From: Mesostigma viride
Taxonomy: Eukaryota > Streptophyta > Mesostigmatophyceae > Mesostigmatales > Mesostigmataceae
Length of the DNA: 64,000 nt
Direction of reading: 5' to 3'
Assembly: GCA_009746045.1 (NCBI GenBank)
Contig: RPFO01000600.1
Coordinates: forward strand, 1-64,000
Shown: piece after piece, positions 1 through 10,071 of the stretch
Numbering within the stretch: position 1 is the stretch's first letter
Layout: each line of letters begins with the position of its first letter
Notes under the pieces: generated by a model
Databases searched by the model: none
Told to the model about the DNA's origin: nothing
What the model saw: the letters and a program-made list of their open reading frames with translations, nothing else
Translations under genes and position numbers: made by a program

Positions 1-21
1 GTTACGCTACCTTCTTGTATG

Positions 22-588
22 TCAACTCGTGTTCCTTGCGAGCCCTCTGCACGTCGGCAGCCGTGAGAGTGGCACCCGCAAGAGGCCGTTCGCCTTTGCG
101 AACATTGCACGAGTCTCTTTCGGCACCCGTGCGAGGATGGCGCCCTCCTCGTCGGCGCCCTTGTTGATGAAGTACACCAGGTCGTCGGCGGACATGTAAG
201 ACACGGCGGAAGTCTGGAGCGAGGAAATGAGTTTGGAAAGGTCCTTCCACCCCTGATCTCCAAAACGGGCCACGTGGTTCGGAACCGCGTCCCTTATCCT
301 GGCGGCGTTCACCATCCTGCCGTTGCTCATCACCTTGTCCCACGCCCTTCGCACCATCGGGCGCAGGGCGGACCTCTTCACATCATCTTCCCTGCTGTAA
401 TCGAGCCCCAATGCCTTGTCGTGTTTCCATAATGCATGATATCTTATCGCTGTCTTCTTGTCGATTCCGTAATGGTCGGCGATGGTCTGAATAGTCGCGT
501 CACCGCGGTTGCTCACGTCCATGGCCACCCTATGTCTAAAGTGCAAGCTGTGAGCCTTTCCCGAGGTTATGGCGCGCTGCGTATCCAT
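22..588 (-). CDS. Helix-turn-helix-like viral protein, 3' end frameshifted
   Basis: The ATG is at 588 and the open frame gives 188 residues. Around residues 33-55 there is a helix-turn-helix-like stretch (IADHYGIDKKTAIRYHALWK), which suggests DNA binding or a resolvase/transposase-type HTH; the rest is helical and unassigned. The last ~28 residues read poorly. A neighbouring frame from about position 85 down to position 2 gives a Lys/Arg-rich helical ending that looks more protein-like, so one base is probably missing or extra near 85-95. Whether that is a mutation or a sequencing error cannot be told here. The function is unknown; the HTH call is moderate. Confidence 0.55.
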   Translation of the reverse strand: MDTQRAITSGKAHSLHFRHRVAMDVSNRGDATIQTIADHYGIDKKTAIRYHALWKHDKALGLDYSREDDVKRSALRPMVRRAWDKVMSNGRMVNAARIRDAVPNHVARFGDQGWKDLSKLISSLQTSAVSYMSADDLVYFINKGADEEGAILARVPKETRAMFAKANGLLRVPLSRLPTCRGLARNTS

Positions 589-621
589 TCGTACAATTTA
601 TTGCCGAAAATAATATGTTTA

Positions 622-1056
622 TCAATACGAGCGCCGTTCCAGGTCGTCCGTCACCGGCATGTTGGTCATGCGCGTCGTGTCGGCGACGCTCCAGGGCTCC
701 ACAATGCTCTTAAAGGTGTCGCGTGGGATGGACGGCGAGGGCCGCTGCAGGGACCCAGGAGGGACACCCGGTCGGTAGTTTGCCACGTTGTCCTTATTCT
801 TGTCTGCCTCTCGCTTCTGCCTGCCTACCATGAGTCGCTTGTCCACCATGTACGCCACCGTCGCCAGGACGGAAACCAAGAAACCAGAGAAGGCGCCTCG
901 AAACGAGTTGGTGAGGATGCCTCCGAGCACGGCGCAGTATATTCCGAACCGCCTCGCCGAAAGGAACCTCTCCCTGGAGGGGATCCCCTGCGCCAACGGC
1001 CAGAATGACAGGTAGTCGTCGGACAAACCCTCGAAGTAGGTGTCGACAAAACCCAT
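622..1056 (-). CDS. Small viral membrane protein with two hydrophobic segments
   Basis: The frame gives 144 residues from the ATG at 1056. Residues ~35-70 hold two adjacent hydrophobic stretches (FGIYCAVLGGILTNSF and AFSGFLVSVLATVAYMV) separated by a short turn, followed by a basic, then Pro/Ser-rich hydrophilic tail. This is the layout of a virion inner-membrane hairpin protein of NCLDVs, but no named family is recognised. It lies between two other minus-strand genes with about 30-bp gaps, so it may belong to a block of late structural genes. Confidence is high that it is a gene and low on its role. Confidence 0.6.
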   Translation of the reverse strand: MGFVDTYFEGLSDDYLSFWPLAQGIPSRERFLSARRFGIYCAVLGGILTNSFRGAFSGFLVSVLATVAYMVDKRLMVGRQKREADKNKDNVANYRPGVPPGSLQRPSPSIPRDTFKSIVEPWSVADTTRMTNMPVTDDLERRSY

Positions 1057-1079
1057 CCGCGTTTCTACAGTTAGCTACG

Positions 1080-1589
1080 TTAATTTTCAAGCTGAGGTAG
1101 GCCCGCGTCTCCCCCGTCGCCCATCTGCTCCATCATGTGCTGTATGAGGCCCCTGCACGCCGCCTCGGGGTCCTGCTGCCCCTCCACCACACTGTTGGCG
1201 AAGGACTGCGCCATGGCCTCCGCCTGCTGCATGATCTCGGGGGGGATCTCCTGGATGCCGATGCCGATGATGGCCAGAGTCTGCAGGTACTGCCAGATGG
1301 CCTCCTGGGTGCCGGCGGGGGACTTTTGCCACTTGGTCTGGAAATTGACGTCCCGCAAGTAGGGCACGTCGCCGAACGCCTCAAACACCGACTCGTCCTT
1401 GGACATGATCGCCTGCATGTGAGGCCCGATAGCCTCCATGTACTTCTGCAACGGCAGCCGGGCGTTCGACTTGCACGCCAGCTCGAACGCCGTCAGGATG
1501 CCCGGGATGGTCCGCTCTTCCGGGTACGCCATCTCGAGCTCGCTCAGGAAGGACTTCATCATGCTGTTGAAAGCCTGCACCGCCGACAT
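1080..1589 (-). CDS. Conserved helical NCLDV protein (virion-type, unknown function)
   Basis: I place the start at the ATG at 1589 (169 residues), not further upstream, because a TATATA-like box lies about ten bases before it. The protein opens with a short helical module (AFNSMMKSFLSELEMAYPEE), has a middle helix ending in an Asp-Val-Pro-Tyr loop, and then the stretch AIWQYLQTLAIIGIGI. This order, a helix on F-L-E-x-x-x-x-P-E/D followed about 70 residues later by T-x-x-x-I-W-x-Y-L-Q-T-L, is the pattern of a family I know from many algal and mimi-like giant viruses. Its function is unknown. The C-terminus is Met/Gln-rich. Confidence 0.75.
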   Translation of the reverse strand: MSAVQAFNSMMKSFLSELEMAYPEERTIPGILTAFELACKSNARLPLQKYMEAIGPHMQAIMSKDESVFEAFGDVPYLRDVNFQTKWQKSPAGTQEAIWQYLQTLAIIGIGIQEIPPEIMQQAEAMAQSFANSVVEGQQDPEAACRGLIQHMMEQMGDGGDAGLPQLEN

Positions 1590-1598
1590 CGCGCACCT

Positions 1599-1605
1599 AT
1601 ATACA
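1599..1605 (-). promoter_or_regulatory. TATA-like box of the helical NCLDV protein gene
   Basis: A GTATATA-type sequence on the minus strand lies ten bases before the ATG at 1589. Similar AT boxes sit 4-15 bases before several other viral starts in this window, so it is probably the viral core promoter. Confidence 0.4.
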
Positions 1606-1669
1606 CTACAGCGCAAATTATTAGGCGCGCGTAGACGAAAAAAATATATGCCAACAAGGTATACGCAAA

Positions 1670-1870
1670 ATGGTGCTCTCGCGGTCCCCGTTGACTCAGG
1701 ATATCATCAAGGCCATGGTCGTCATGCTCGCTCTGGCGCTCGCCGACGCGCACGAAAACAATACCGGGTACGCGGCCGGGCTCAAGGACAAGAGCATGTG
1801 GATGCGGATCGCCTTCGTCTCCGGATCTCTCGCCGCCTTCTGGTTGGTCTTTCAGCCGCGACTAGGCTAA
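1670..1870 (+). CDS. Small viral membrane protein
   Basis: The frame gives 66 residues from the ATG at 1670. There are two hydrophobic stretches, one near residues 13-26 (IIKAMVVMLALALADA) and one near 46-61 (IAFVSGSLAAFWLVF). Very short two-span proteins next to structural genes are common in NCLDV virion membranes. A TATATA box is at 1644-1649 and a second AT box at 1659-1664, just before the start. It is divergent from the helical protein gene at 1080-1589, and the roughly 80-bp spacer carries both promoters. No family is recognised. Confidence 0.6.
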   Translation: MVLSRSPLTQDIIKAMVVMLALALADAHENNTGYAAGLKDKSMWMRIAFVSGSLAAFWLVFQPRLG

Positions 1871-1920
1871 CGGCAGCGCACGCACCGCGCTCAAAAAACG
1901 CAAAAATTCAAAACGTTCTG

Positions 1921-1925
1921 TATAG
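1921..1925 (+). promoter_or_regulatory. TATA-like box before the gene at 1938
   Basis: A TATAG box lies 12 bases upstream of the ATG at 1938, with the same spacing class as the other viral TATA-like boxes. Confidence 0.35.
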
Positions 1926-1937
1926 CGCGATCGAACG

Positions 1938-2572
1938 ATGGACGTCAAGGTCCGCATCAACGGAACGATGCACAAGTGGTCCTTCCCCTCCTCCATGGTG
2001 GGGACCGCCCAGTCCATGACCGGCGAGAGCGCAGAGGAGTGCAAGACAATCCTCAAGACCGTTATCGTGCGTCTCGCCGGGCTGCTCGAATCGGGAGCCA
2101 TGGAGGCGCGGTCAGCGACGTGGAGGTCGTGTGCCTGATGCACATCAGGAACCAGAAGGACCTGCCCGATGTCATGAAGAATGGCATCTCGCTCATCCTC
2201 GACGGCTGGAAGGCGGCCGAGGAGAGCATCAACGAGCAGGGGCGCAAGGGGCTCAGGATGCTGGAACGGATTATACCTGTGCTCATGACGTGCGAGAACA
2301 GGGAGGCCTTCGACAAGTTCTTCTCCAGCACGCTGTACCCCTGCATGGAGGACGGGGAAATGAAAGCCATCGTCAAGTTCCTCAGGGTCATGTCCAACTG
2401 GACCAACTCGGGCGAGCCCCTCGTCAAGAAGGACAGCCACTACATCGAGAAGTACTTGGAGAGGGTGTACGCAAACCTGGTGACCCCCGTCCTGGCGGTC
2501 AAGAAACACACGGTGGTGTCAAAACGGCTAGACGCCGCCGCAGACACCATCGAGGAGTACATCGACACCTGA
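1938..2572 (+). CDS. Unrecognised viral protein, split by one frameshift
   Basis: Translation starts at the ATG at 1938 and is open for 66 codons, but the last ~12 of these are low quality. The protein-like frame resumes in a second reading frame at about 2100-2115 and runs to 2572. Together the parts span about 210 residues of mostly helical sequence, with a late module VKFLRVMSNWTNSGEPL and an acidic end. The downstream frame has its own upstream extension (from 1976) that is Arg/His-rich and clearly a shadow. A single-base indel near 2100 explains everything. The function is not recognised. Confidence 0.6.
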
Positions 2573-2630
2573 GGCGGCGCGCTTTCGCACGCCCTATTCT
2601 CGGGACTGTCTATTGAGTACACACACCGAC

Positions 2631-3002
2631 ATGAGTGGAGGCGCGCCGCTCGGAAAGGCGTTCTCATTTTCCCCTATCGCCGAGGAAGAAAGCATGCCGC
2701 AACAACACGTGCAAGGACAGCAGGACGGGCGACCCCCCGCCGAGATTGAGAGGGAGCCCATCAACATCCCGTCGCAATCGTTCCCACCGCCACCGAGCGG
2801 CATTGCCAGGAGGCCCGCGCAGCCCGACCAGGCCCAGCGGCTGGCGAGGCAGCAAACGCTGTTCGAGATGAAGATGCGCGAGATAGCCAAGGAGGAGTCG
2901 CGCAATAGCGGCATGATATTCCTCACCGCCGGCGTCGTGATCGCCGGCATTCTTGCGTACACGTACATTTACAAGAAGCCGCCCGTCGAGCTTCCCGAGT
3001 GA
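2631..3002 (+). CDS. Viral C-terminally anchored membrane protein
   Basis: The ATG at 2631 is preferred; a frame from 2613 adds only six residues from a non-ATG codon. The product is 123 residues: a Pro/Gln-rich hydrophilic N-terminus, a charged helix around residues 75-95 and one transmembrane segment near the C-terminus (SGMIFLTAGVVIAGILAYTY) followed by a short basic-proline tail. This is a tail-anchor-like layout. A TTTTTAATAAAG sequence shortly after the stop (about 3020-3040) may end the transcript. No named family. Confidence 0.6.
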   Translation: MSGGAPLGKAFSFSPIAEEESMPQQHVQGQQDGRPPAEIEREPINIPSQSFPPPPSGIARRPAQPDQAQRLARQQTLFEMKMREIAKEESRNSGMIFLTAGVVIAGILAYTYIYKKPPVELPE

Positions 3003-3070
3003 CTCGGTGATTAAGCCCGTCTATTTTTAATAAAGTTTTTTCTCGCACTATTGTATCGCACCACAACACA

Positions 3071-6000
3071 ATGAGCGTCTCCCTTTCGACCCTAGGAACT
3101 GGCAGATTCAAGCAAGTGCTCACCGAGCAGGTAAGCTCAGACGTTCAGCCAACCAGTTCATTTGCCATCCTGTCCAACACCAAGATCGACCTAGTTCCCA
3201 ACGTCCTCAATGGAAACGCCGTCGACGCCACCGTTTTGCCGACGACCGACCTGGCCACCAACGAGGTCGTCGTGCACGGTAACCTCCGTGTTATGGGTGC
3301 TATCGACGGCGCACTCAGCAGCAGCAGTGCCCCCACGGTGGACTACACCAAGAACATGTCGACCACTGAGGCGCCAACACACTCGTCGCTTCATTCCAGT
3401 AACCACCTCGTTCTCCAGGCAGCATCCACCGCGAAGGAGGTGATCGTGCAGGACTCGAAGTTTGTGGCCCATCGCCCGACGACCGCACTCACCACCACCA
3501 CTGTCCCAGCCTGACATCCTGGCCGTCCGTGCCGAGAGGGCGGGGGCTGCCGATACCCAGGAGTTCACCCTGGGTCTCGCGTACGGCGACACGGGCTCCA
3601 CCTTCTTGTCCACGGATGGCAACTCCACCAGCAAGACCGCGTGGCGCGGTCTCATCGATTCGGGGGCAAACGATATGGAGATCAAGTCTGACTCCCAGAT
3701 GCGCGTGTCCGCCGATCGTCTCGCCACCGGTGAGGTGCGACTGGGAGCTGGGTCTGGCATCACCCTGGCACCCAGCATCGCCACACCGGGTGCCGACCCC
3801 GCCACCAAGATCGTCGTGCAGGCCGCCGCGCTCGAGGACACGTCTCTCGCCGTCTCGGGCGTGTCGGCGCTGTCGGAAACGCGGCAGGCGCACGCGTACT
3901 CGACCGACGCCACCACCATCGCGGCCAAGAGGGGCGTAGGCAACTCCGCGACCGGCGGCAACCTCTGGATCACGGGCGATACCAGTGTAGCGGGCAGCAG
4001 CGTCGCCGTCGAGCAGGTCAAGTTTGTCGACTCGCGAGTGTCCACCACCAACCCCACCCTTGCACTGACGGCCGCGACGACCGTGGCGGTCGAGAAGGAC
4101 CTCGTGCTCACCGCCACCGACGGTGACGGCGGAAAGATTTCTACCACGAGCGGAGACATCTACATCAACCCCGCGAGCGGGACACTCAAGGTCAACGGCA
4201 ACATGCAGGTGGACGGCACGCTGACGACCGTCAACACCACCGTGCAGGAGGCTGTCGTCACCGAGAAGACTCTGCGACTCGCCGGCACCAAGAACACGGT
4301 GGCCGTCGCGTGGGCCTTCAACGGCAACTCCAACCTCAGCACGACCGGTGTGGTCATGGCCCCCACTAACGCCTCTGTCACGGCGGGCAAGCTGCTGCTG
4401 GCCGCCAACGCGTCGGCGAACGGCACGGCCAGCTGGGTCTCCCCATTCCCCAAGAACCTCGAGTCGTTTGAGATCACCTTCAATGTCTCTCTCGCCGGCG
4501 TGCCAGGTGCGGCGTCGTCTGTCAAGAAACTGTTCTCGTACGGCCCCTTGGTCGGCAAGCTGAACGTGCCCGCATCCGGCTCGTTTGGAACCGTCACCAT
4601 CGATAACGGCGGCGGAGTGACCAGCACCTCCTCGTCGACTCCCATCAGGACGGACGGCACCATCGCCAACATCAAGTACAAGGTCGTCGCGCGCAGGACT
4701 TACTACGCCACCACCGCAATGTCCACCTTCGAGCTGTTCGTCGACGGTGTGCGGTGTATCAGCACCACCGGCGACGGTATCGCTCTTCTCGACCTTCTCG
4801 CCACCCCCGCCTTCGTTCTCGGCGGGGACACGTTCACCTGCGCGGTCTCGTACGACGACATCCGAATCGAGACCGTGACCGCCCCCTCCAACACGGTGAC
4901 CGACGGGCGGGTGTCAGCGTCCTCGGCGACGGCGCCGTCAACAACGTCCCTTGCGACCGCTCGATCACGTGGCAGAAGGGAACCACCCAGGAGAAGGGCG
5001 ACCACACCGGCTCCTACTGGCAGGTGAAGGGCGGGCAGCTCATGCTCTCCAGGACGATCGATACCAGTCTGCGGAAGGCGCCGGGGTCCAGCATTATACT
5101 TAGCTCCCTGCCTCCTAAGACAGGCACGTCGACCGAGCCCAACTTGTGGAAGCTGGACACCTACACCGGGGCTGCGCCCAACTACTCGACCGTGGACTCG
5201 GTGTCGGCGCTGAACCTGGTGTACTCATCTTCTGGGGCTGCCACCACGAGCTGGCTCGGCGAATGGTTCACTGACAGTGCAAACAACAATACGGCTACGG
5301 GTGCGTCGGTGCAAAACTACGGCAACGGCTTGAGCGGAAACTTCCAAGGAGTCACCCCCGTATCGAGCGAGGTGACCATTCCGACAGGTCTTCAGGCAAC
5401 CAATACCAGATACGTCACCTTGGCCGATATCGAAACGGGATCATCGAACAGCGGGTACGGGGCGTGGTCTATCGAGGCAAAGGTGAGGACGTCCGCCGGC
5501 AGTTCCAACATCTGGGGCATATTCACAATTGGGCAGGATTATTCAGGAGGCTCCAACGGCAATCAGATCTTGGTGTATGGACAAGGTTCAAACATCGTCA
5601 TCACGACTGAAGCGGTAGGTTATACCAACCGCAACTTGGTGATTCCAACTACCGCACTTACAGCCGCTTTCACGGCCGCCAGCGTGACCTATACAAGCAA
5701 CCCCAACAGCGGGTTCAACCACACATACAAGATCCTCAGGAAGGCAAACTCCACAGTGGGAACGGTCAGTGCACCATCAGATGTGATCCAGTTTTGGTAT
5801 GATGGAGTGGAAATCCCGCTCACGGTGGGGAGCAACGGCATCACCTCCTCGGCTTCCATGGTGAACGTACCAATCGGATCCACCGGGTCAAACAAAAATC
5901 TCATGATCGGCCCGACTCTACGGCGAGATCTGGATGCCACGAGCACGTTGGACTACATCCGTTTCAGGAACGAGAGCGCTGTTATCTCCGCTCCCAACCA

Positions 6001-6946
6001 TGTGAGCGGATGCTTCCAGACGTTCTATGGCACCGCCGGCTATCTCACATCCAACTACAGCAAGACATCCATCACCAGGGGGTCCGCGGCCAACGGGTCC
6101 GGTGTCCTGGTGACCGGCATCGTGAAGCCCATCACGTCCTTAGCCAGCGCGACGGGTGGGTCGATCGGAACGGGCACCGGCACCGCAATGACGGCCCCTT
6201 TCCTCTGCGGCGTCGGCGGCTCCACCAAATCGAACAAGGACATGGTGGAGCTGCTCACCGTTGGCGACCCCGCCACTGCCGGCGCGTACGTCAGCGTGTG
6301 GGCCTGGCGATCGGGCCGCATCTTGATGTTCAACGGGACATCGTACACCGAGACCGTGAACCCCGTCGTGGGCTCGTCCGAGTTTGTGCTGGGTGTCCAC
6401 CTGTCCGCCACCGAGCCGCAGCTGTTCATCAACGGCCAGCTCAAGTCCAGCTCCGACGCCGCCGTCATGCTGCCGTGGAGGACTATCGCCGGCAACGTCG
6501 CCACGACCATCAGTGCCGCCAACACCGGCGCTATCCTGAGCAGCACCGCTTCCGCCCGGGGTGTTTATCTCGGTCCTCGAAGCACGTACGACGTGACCAG
6601 CACCGTCACGACTCCCACGCTCAACGTTGGCTACAAGAACTGGCGCTTAGTGGACACCGCCCTCAACAGCATGACGGCACAGCAGATCGCCGACACGCAG
6701 CTGTACAGGTACTCCAGCGAGTACGACTCCGGCCCTCTCACCGTCACGTACGGTTTCCGTATTGCGGACGACGAGACGCTGCAGATCGTCAAGACCCAGG
6801 GGTCCATGGCCAGTACTACGAACACGATGCTCGGTAACATCCTCCCCGTCAGCGAGGACGGAACGGGGGCCTTGACCGTGAACTCCCTTGGCGCCATCGG
6901 TTCTAGCACCGTGGACCCGGTTATGGATCTGACCAACAAGCGTTAA
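3071..6946 (+). CDS. Large fibre-like structural protein with LamG/ConA-like modules, two frameshifts
   Basis: About 1,290 codons are spread over three successive frames: 3071 to ~3500, ~3500 to ~4900 and ~4900 to 6946. At each break the upstream frame turns low-complexity just as the next becomes protein-like, so two single-base changes fit best. The N-terminal third is Thr/Ala/Ser/Val-rich beta repeats with recurrent VHGNLRVMG and VDGTL phrases, as in phage and algal-virus tail or appendage proteins. Three LamG/concanavalin-like sandwich modules follow, at ~residues 455-600, 775-960 and 1035-1195; each has a FELFVDGVRC- or LFINGQLKSS-type hairpin. The probable role is virion surface attachment to glycans; this is inferred from fold-like features. 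Confidence 0.65.
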
Positions 6947-6982
6947 GGTGTGGTTGTGGGAGGCTATTTTTTTTACAATCGA

Positions 6983-6990
6983 TATATAAA
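6983..6990 (+). promoter_or_regulatory. TATATAAA box before the second fibre-like gene
   Basis: A perfect TATATAAA lies eight bases before the ATG at 6999, within the 52-bp gap after the stop of the large fibre-like gene. It is the clearest core promoter box in the viral part. Confidence 0.5.
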
Positions 6991-6998
6991 ACCGCGTC

Positions 6999-8092
6999 AT
7001 GCCTCCCAACTTGGAGCAAGCAAACGGCAGGCTTTTTTTCAAGGCGATTCAAACTCGAGAGCTGACCGGCATCTCGCAGGACTCGACACAAAACGCGTCA
7101 CTCAAGATCGTCCAAGAGGATGGAAACACCGCTCTCCAGGCGGTCAACCCGGATGGCAGTCTCGGCGCCAAGCTGGTCATTGGCGCGACTAGTGCATATC
7201 TGGAGAGCACGACCAGCGAGGGCGGGGGGGCGACCACGTCCAAAGTAGGCATCACATCAGCTGGCGTCGTGGGCGGCGCTTCACAATCACTTCCTGGCCT
7301 CAATAGCGCCCCAACGTACGTCACAAGCACTTACTTCATGGGGCTGGTTGCTGACAATGACGCATCCAGCTATCGAACCTCCGCGATTAATTTACCCCAA
7401 CACACGGTCTTGAGCTCCACGACGAATGATCTGGTTTTGACAGGAAATCGAACGATTAGTGGCAAGTACAACCCTGCTCCAAAATGCCACGTCATCACTC
7501 TGGGAGAATTGCACGCGTATCAAGACGATGGAACGTCGTCAGAGGGGGGGATGCCGTGAAAGTTATGGGAAGACGTATGGGGCCGTTTTCCACCAGCTAC
7601 GAGCCGGCTTCCATCAACCTCGGGATCCATCACAATGTGGGTTTCGCTTTGACCGGATTGAGCACGACGAGGGGAAGAGTGTCTACAACGCCCGAGACAG
7701 ACCTCTCTCTCGAATCTGGAAGTCAGCTGAGGATGATAGGTAATGAAGTGGTCATCCATTCGCACGCAGCTGTGAAGATCTTCCCCAACAAGTCGACCTT
7801 TACCACACCAGCGGACGATGTAAACAACCCCCACGGCTACCTACAGATATCCCACAAGAACAATGACCAGGCAGAAGCCGTCATCTTGTCAACTCCAGGC
7901 AGTGCTTCATCAATGCTTGACATCGTGGTGAAGCCCGCGACTGGCATTTTTGGGGCCGAGGCGGACACATTCGAGCTGGGGTCAGGCGACGTGCGGTACA
8001 AGTTCACCGTCGTGGGCGGCCAGCTGCAGATCAAGAAGCGCGTGCTGAGTACCGGCCTCCCCGACAAGACGATCTGCGTTTTCGACGCGTGA
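6999..8092 (+). CDS. Beta-rich fibre-like protein with a G-run frameshift
   Basis: The first frame runs from the ATG at 6999 to 7559 and the second is convincing from ~7557 to 8092, about 364 codons in all. The switch falls on a run of G at about 7543-7550, so a homopolymer length change is the likely cause. The sequence is rich in Ser/Thr/Gly/Val with a FELGSGDVRYKFTVVGGQLQIKK ending that resembles the trimeric beta-prism or chaperone-type ends of fibre proteins; I give only this general comparison. It shares style with the preceding large protein (LKIVQEDGNTALQAVNPDG) and lies in the same array. It is probably a virion appendage component. Confidence 0.6.
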
Positions 8093-8108
8093 AAAAACAT
8101 CCGCCCTG

Positions 8109-8113
8109 TATAT
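8109..8113 (+). promoter_or_regulatory. TATA-like box before the LamG-like gene
   Basis: A TATAT sequence lies nine bases before the ATG at 8123, in the 30-bp gap after the preceding fibre-like gene. Confidence 0.4.
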
Positions 8114-8122
8114 CGACCACTC

Positions 8123-8887
8123 ATGTCGTCCACGAAAACCATCGACCGACTGGAGGTGAACAAGTCGATTATTTTCCCCGACCGAACCACTCTCTCCTCC
8201 ACGAACCCCTTCCAACTCGGCCAACTCGCCGAGTTCGTAACCGCCTGGAATGACGACCTGGGAGTTGAATGGTTGGAATGCAGGGTGTTTGACCCGAATA
8301 GAAAGGCCCACGAATTGTTTTTTGCGATATGGGAAGACGATACGTACGAGTACCAATGGGATTTCACCACGTCCGCCGCGAGCGTGGTCGGGAATCCCGT
8401 CAAGACGTTCAACAACGCGGTGGTGGAAGGTGGTGTCCTCAAGGTAGAAAACGGGAATACCCCCTACGTGACGGGCGTGCCCACCGGTACTTTCACCTTT
8501 TGCGTGAACGTGAAACCACAATTCGATCTATCGGAGACGAGGAGCAGCGATGAGGGGAATCCCCTGGTATTTTACAACAATGTTCTGGTCAGGGCAATAA
8601 ACGGCGGCTATCTTACAGTTGATGACGGGACTGGCCTGCCCTTTACAACGACGACGACGGTGGCGACGGTCCCGTTTCATTTGGCCATCACCAATCAAGG
8701 CACGACACTTAAAGTGTACAAAGATGGTACGCTCATCTTCACGTCAAACAACAGTAATGTTGGGGGGCCATATCCCCAATTAATTTTAGACAGGGGCGGG
8801 CCGTGGGGTCCCGGCATATGGTACGACAAAGTGCTCATCAAATCGGGTGTGGCCATGACCAGGGAAGATATATTGAAACTCGTGTGA
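8123..8887 (+). CDS. LamG/concanavalin-like lectin-fold viral protein
   Basis: This is an intact 254-residue frame from the ATG at 8123. From about residue 70 to the end it reads as a single jelly-roll lectin-like sandwich: short beta strands, an FTFCVNVKPQFDLS strand pair, a LKVYKDGTLIFTSNN hairpin and a closing strand (GIWYDKVLIKSGVAM) just before MTREDILKLV, which is how LamG-type domains commonly end. It is the third member of the fibre-like cluster and the only one without a frame break. Its likely role is carbohydrate binding on the particle surface; no catalytic residues are evident. Confidence 0.6.
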   Translation: MSSTKTIDRLEVNKSIIFPDRTTLSSTNPFQLGQLAEFVTAWNDDLGVEWLECRVFDPNRKAHELFFAIWEDDTYEYQWDFTTSAASVVGNPVKTFNNAVVEGGVLKVENGNTPYVTGVPTGTFTFCVNVKPQFDLSETRSSDEGNPLVFYNNVLVRAINGGYLTVDDGTGLPFTTTTTVATVPFHLAITNQGTTLKVYKDGTLIFTSNNSNVGGPYPQLILDRGGPWGPGIWYDKVLIKSGVAMTREDILKLV

Positions 8888-8947
8888 GAATGCGTGTGTT
8901 GATCAATTGACTGAATTATTTAAATATGTCCATTGAATAAAGCTGGA

Positions 8948-9508
8948 ATGTTGCTAAGGAAACTCGGTCTCAACAAAAAAGTACAGCCACAACCGGGCGC
9001 GAAAGAGGCGCTCAGAAATCTAACACTGCAGGAACTGACCCCCTTCTCGTTCGACGGCCACGTGTTCTCCCCGGCCAAGGTGGTCAGGGTGTACGACGGG
9101 GACACCGTGAAGGTGGCCGTGCTGTCCCCATGGGACAACCTGCCCACCCTGCTGACGGTCAGGATGTGGGGCACGGACGCCGACGAGCTGGCACCCGCGC
9201 ACGATCTGCCGAACAGGGACGAAATCAGGATGCGCGCCATGAGGGCCAGGAACAGGCTGGTGCAGTTGACGACGGACGTGAACGTCGAACTGGCCGACAC
9301 ACAGAAGTCGGTCAAGGACGTGCAGACCATGATCGACGCGCGCAACCAGAAACTCGTCACGGTCCAGTGCCGCGGGTTCGACTGTTTCGGCCGCGTGCTG
9401 GGCGTGCTCTACGACCTGGACGGGACGTGCATCAACAAGGTGATGCTGGACGAGGAGCTGGTGAAGCCGCGGCCGGCGTCCGAAAGGCGCGCCGGTGTGG
9501 TGCTTTGA
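8948..9508 (+). CDS. Thermonuclease (SNase-like) domain protein
   Basis: I choose the ATG at 8948 (186 residues); the frame also opens at a TTG at 8933. The core VVRVYDGDTVKVAVL is the first motif of staphylococcal-nuclease-like domains, with the metal-ligand Asp in the DGDT turn. A second strand block VRMWGTDADEL matches the R-x-x-G-I/T-D-A-P/D-E region, and V-x-C-x-G-F-D-C-F-G-R-V-L-G-V-L-Y matches the later R-x-L strand. A helical insertion of about 50 residues between them is longer than usual. SNase-like proteins are frequent in phycodna- and marseille-like viruses. The expected activity is Ca-dependent phosphodiester hydrolysis. It converges tail-to-tail with the gene at 9511. Confidence 0.8.
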   Translation: MLLRKLGLNKKVQPQPGAKEALRNLTLQELTPFSFDGHVFSPAKVVRVYDGDTVKVAVLSPWDNLPTLLTVRMWGTDADELAPAHDLPNRDEIRMRAMRARNRLVQLTTDVNVELADTQKSVKDVQTMIDARNQKLVTVQCRGFDCFGRVLGVLYDLDGTCINKVMLDEELVKPRPASERRAGVVL

Positions 9509-9510
9509 TT

Positions 9511-10020
9511 CTAGCGCCTCAAGGCCGTTCCGTCACGGTACACGTGCGTCCTGGTCGTCACAAGCGGGGCGGCACGGGCAAGTAGTCGATTCTTCTCGTC
9601 CAGAAGAAAGCATCGATACTTTACGCTGAACTGCTTGGGCGGGTTTCGTCCGTCTAGGTAGAACTTGAGCCCTGTGTACGTGTACATGGATAGAAAGGGG
9701 ACGACAGTGAGGGACTCGGGGTCGAACTCATCCTCGCCAACGACTACTTTGACCCGGACGTCGCTCGTGATGTCTCTGATCACATCGCACGTCGGCAAGC
9801 GGTCGAGTTTGAATATCGAGTCGCCAGTCTGGCCGTCTACCTCGAGGACCGGGATGTGGTTGACAATGTACTTGGTGGACGGTTCATACGCGACACACTG
9901 GGTCCAGCCCTCGCCGACTTCTTCACGCGGGGGCGTCACGAGGACCTCGAGGGCCTGGTTGAGGGTCCCCTCTCCCAACTCGTACACTGGCAGTGTGTCG
10001 ATTAATGCGTCGATGTCCAT
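9511..10020 (-). CDS. Unrecognised viral protein, beta-rich
   Basis: The ATG at 10020 is preferred over the GTG three codons upstream, giving 169 residues. It is acidic at the N-terminus (MDIDALIDTLPVYELGEG) and then alternates short strands, with phrases such as IPVLEVDGQTGDSIFKL and RVKVVVGEDEFDPESL. There are no membrane segments and no recognisable catalytic motif. The stop nearly abuts the thermonuclease stop (two bases apart), as expected for compact convergent viral genes. The function is unknown; coding status is well supported by length and composition. Confidence 0.6.
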   Translation of the reverse strand: MDIDALIDTLPVYELGEGTLNQALEVLVTPPREEVGEGWTQCVAYEPSTKYIVNHIPVLEVDGQTGDSIFKLDRLPTCDVIRDITSDVRVKVVVGEDEFDPESLTVVPFLSMYTYTGLKFYLDGRNPPKQFSVKYRCFLLDEKNRLLARAAPLVTTRTHVYRDGTALRR

Positions 10021-10071
10021 GGTGTACACGCTTTCATAGCACGGACTGATAATCCACTGGCTCTAGACGCA

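Noticed and set aside
3191-6546. Long antisense frames in the fibre-like gene
   Set aside because: They are produced by the strong codon bias of GC-rich Thr/Ser repeats; the sense frames carry the coherent beta modules.
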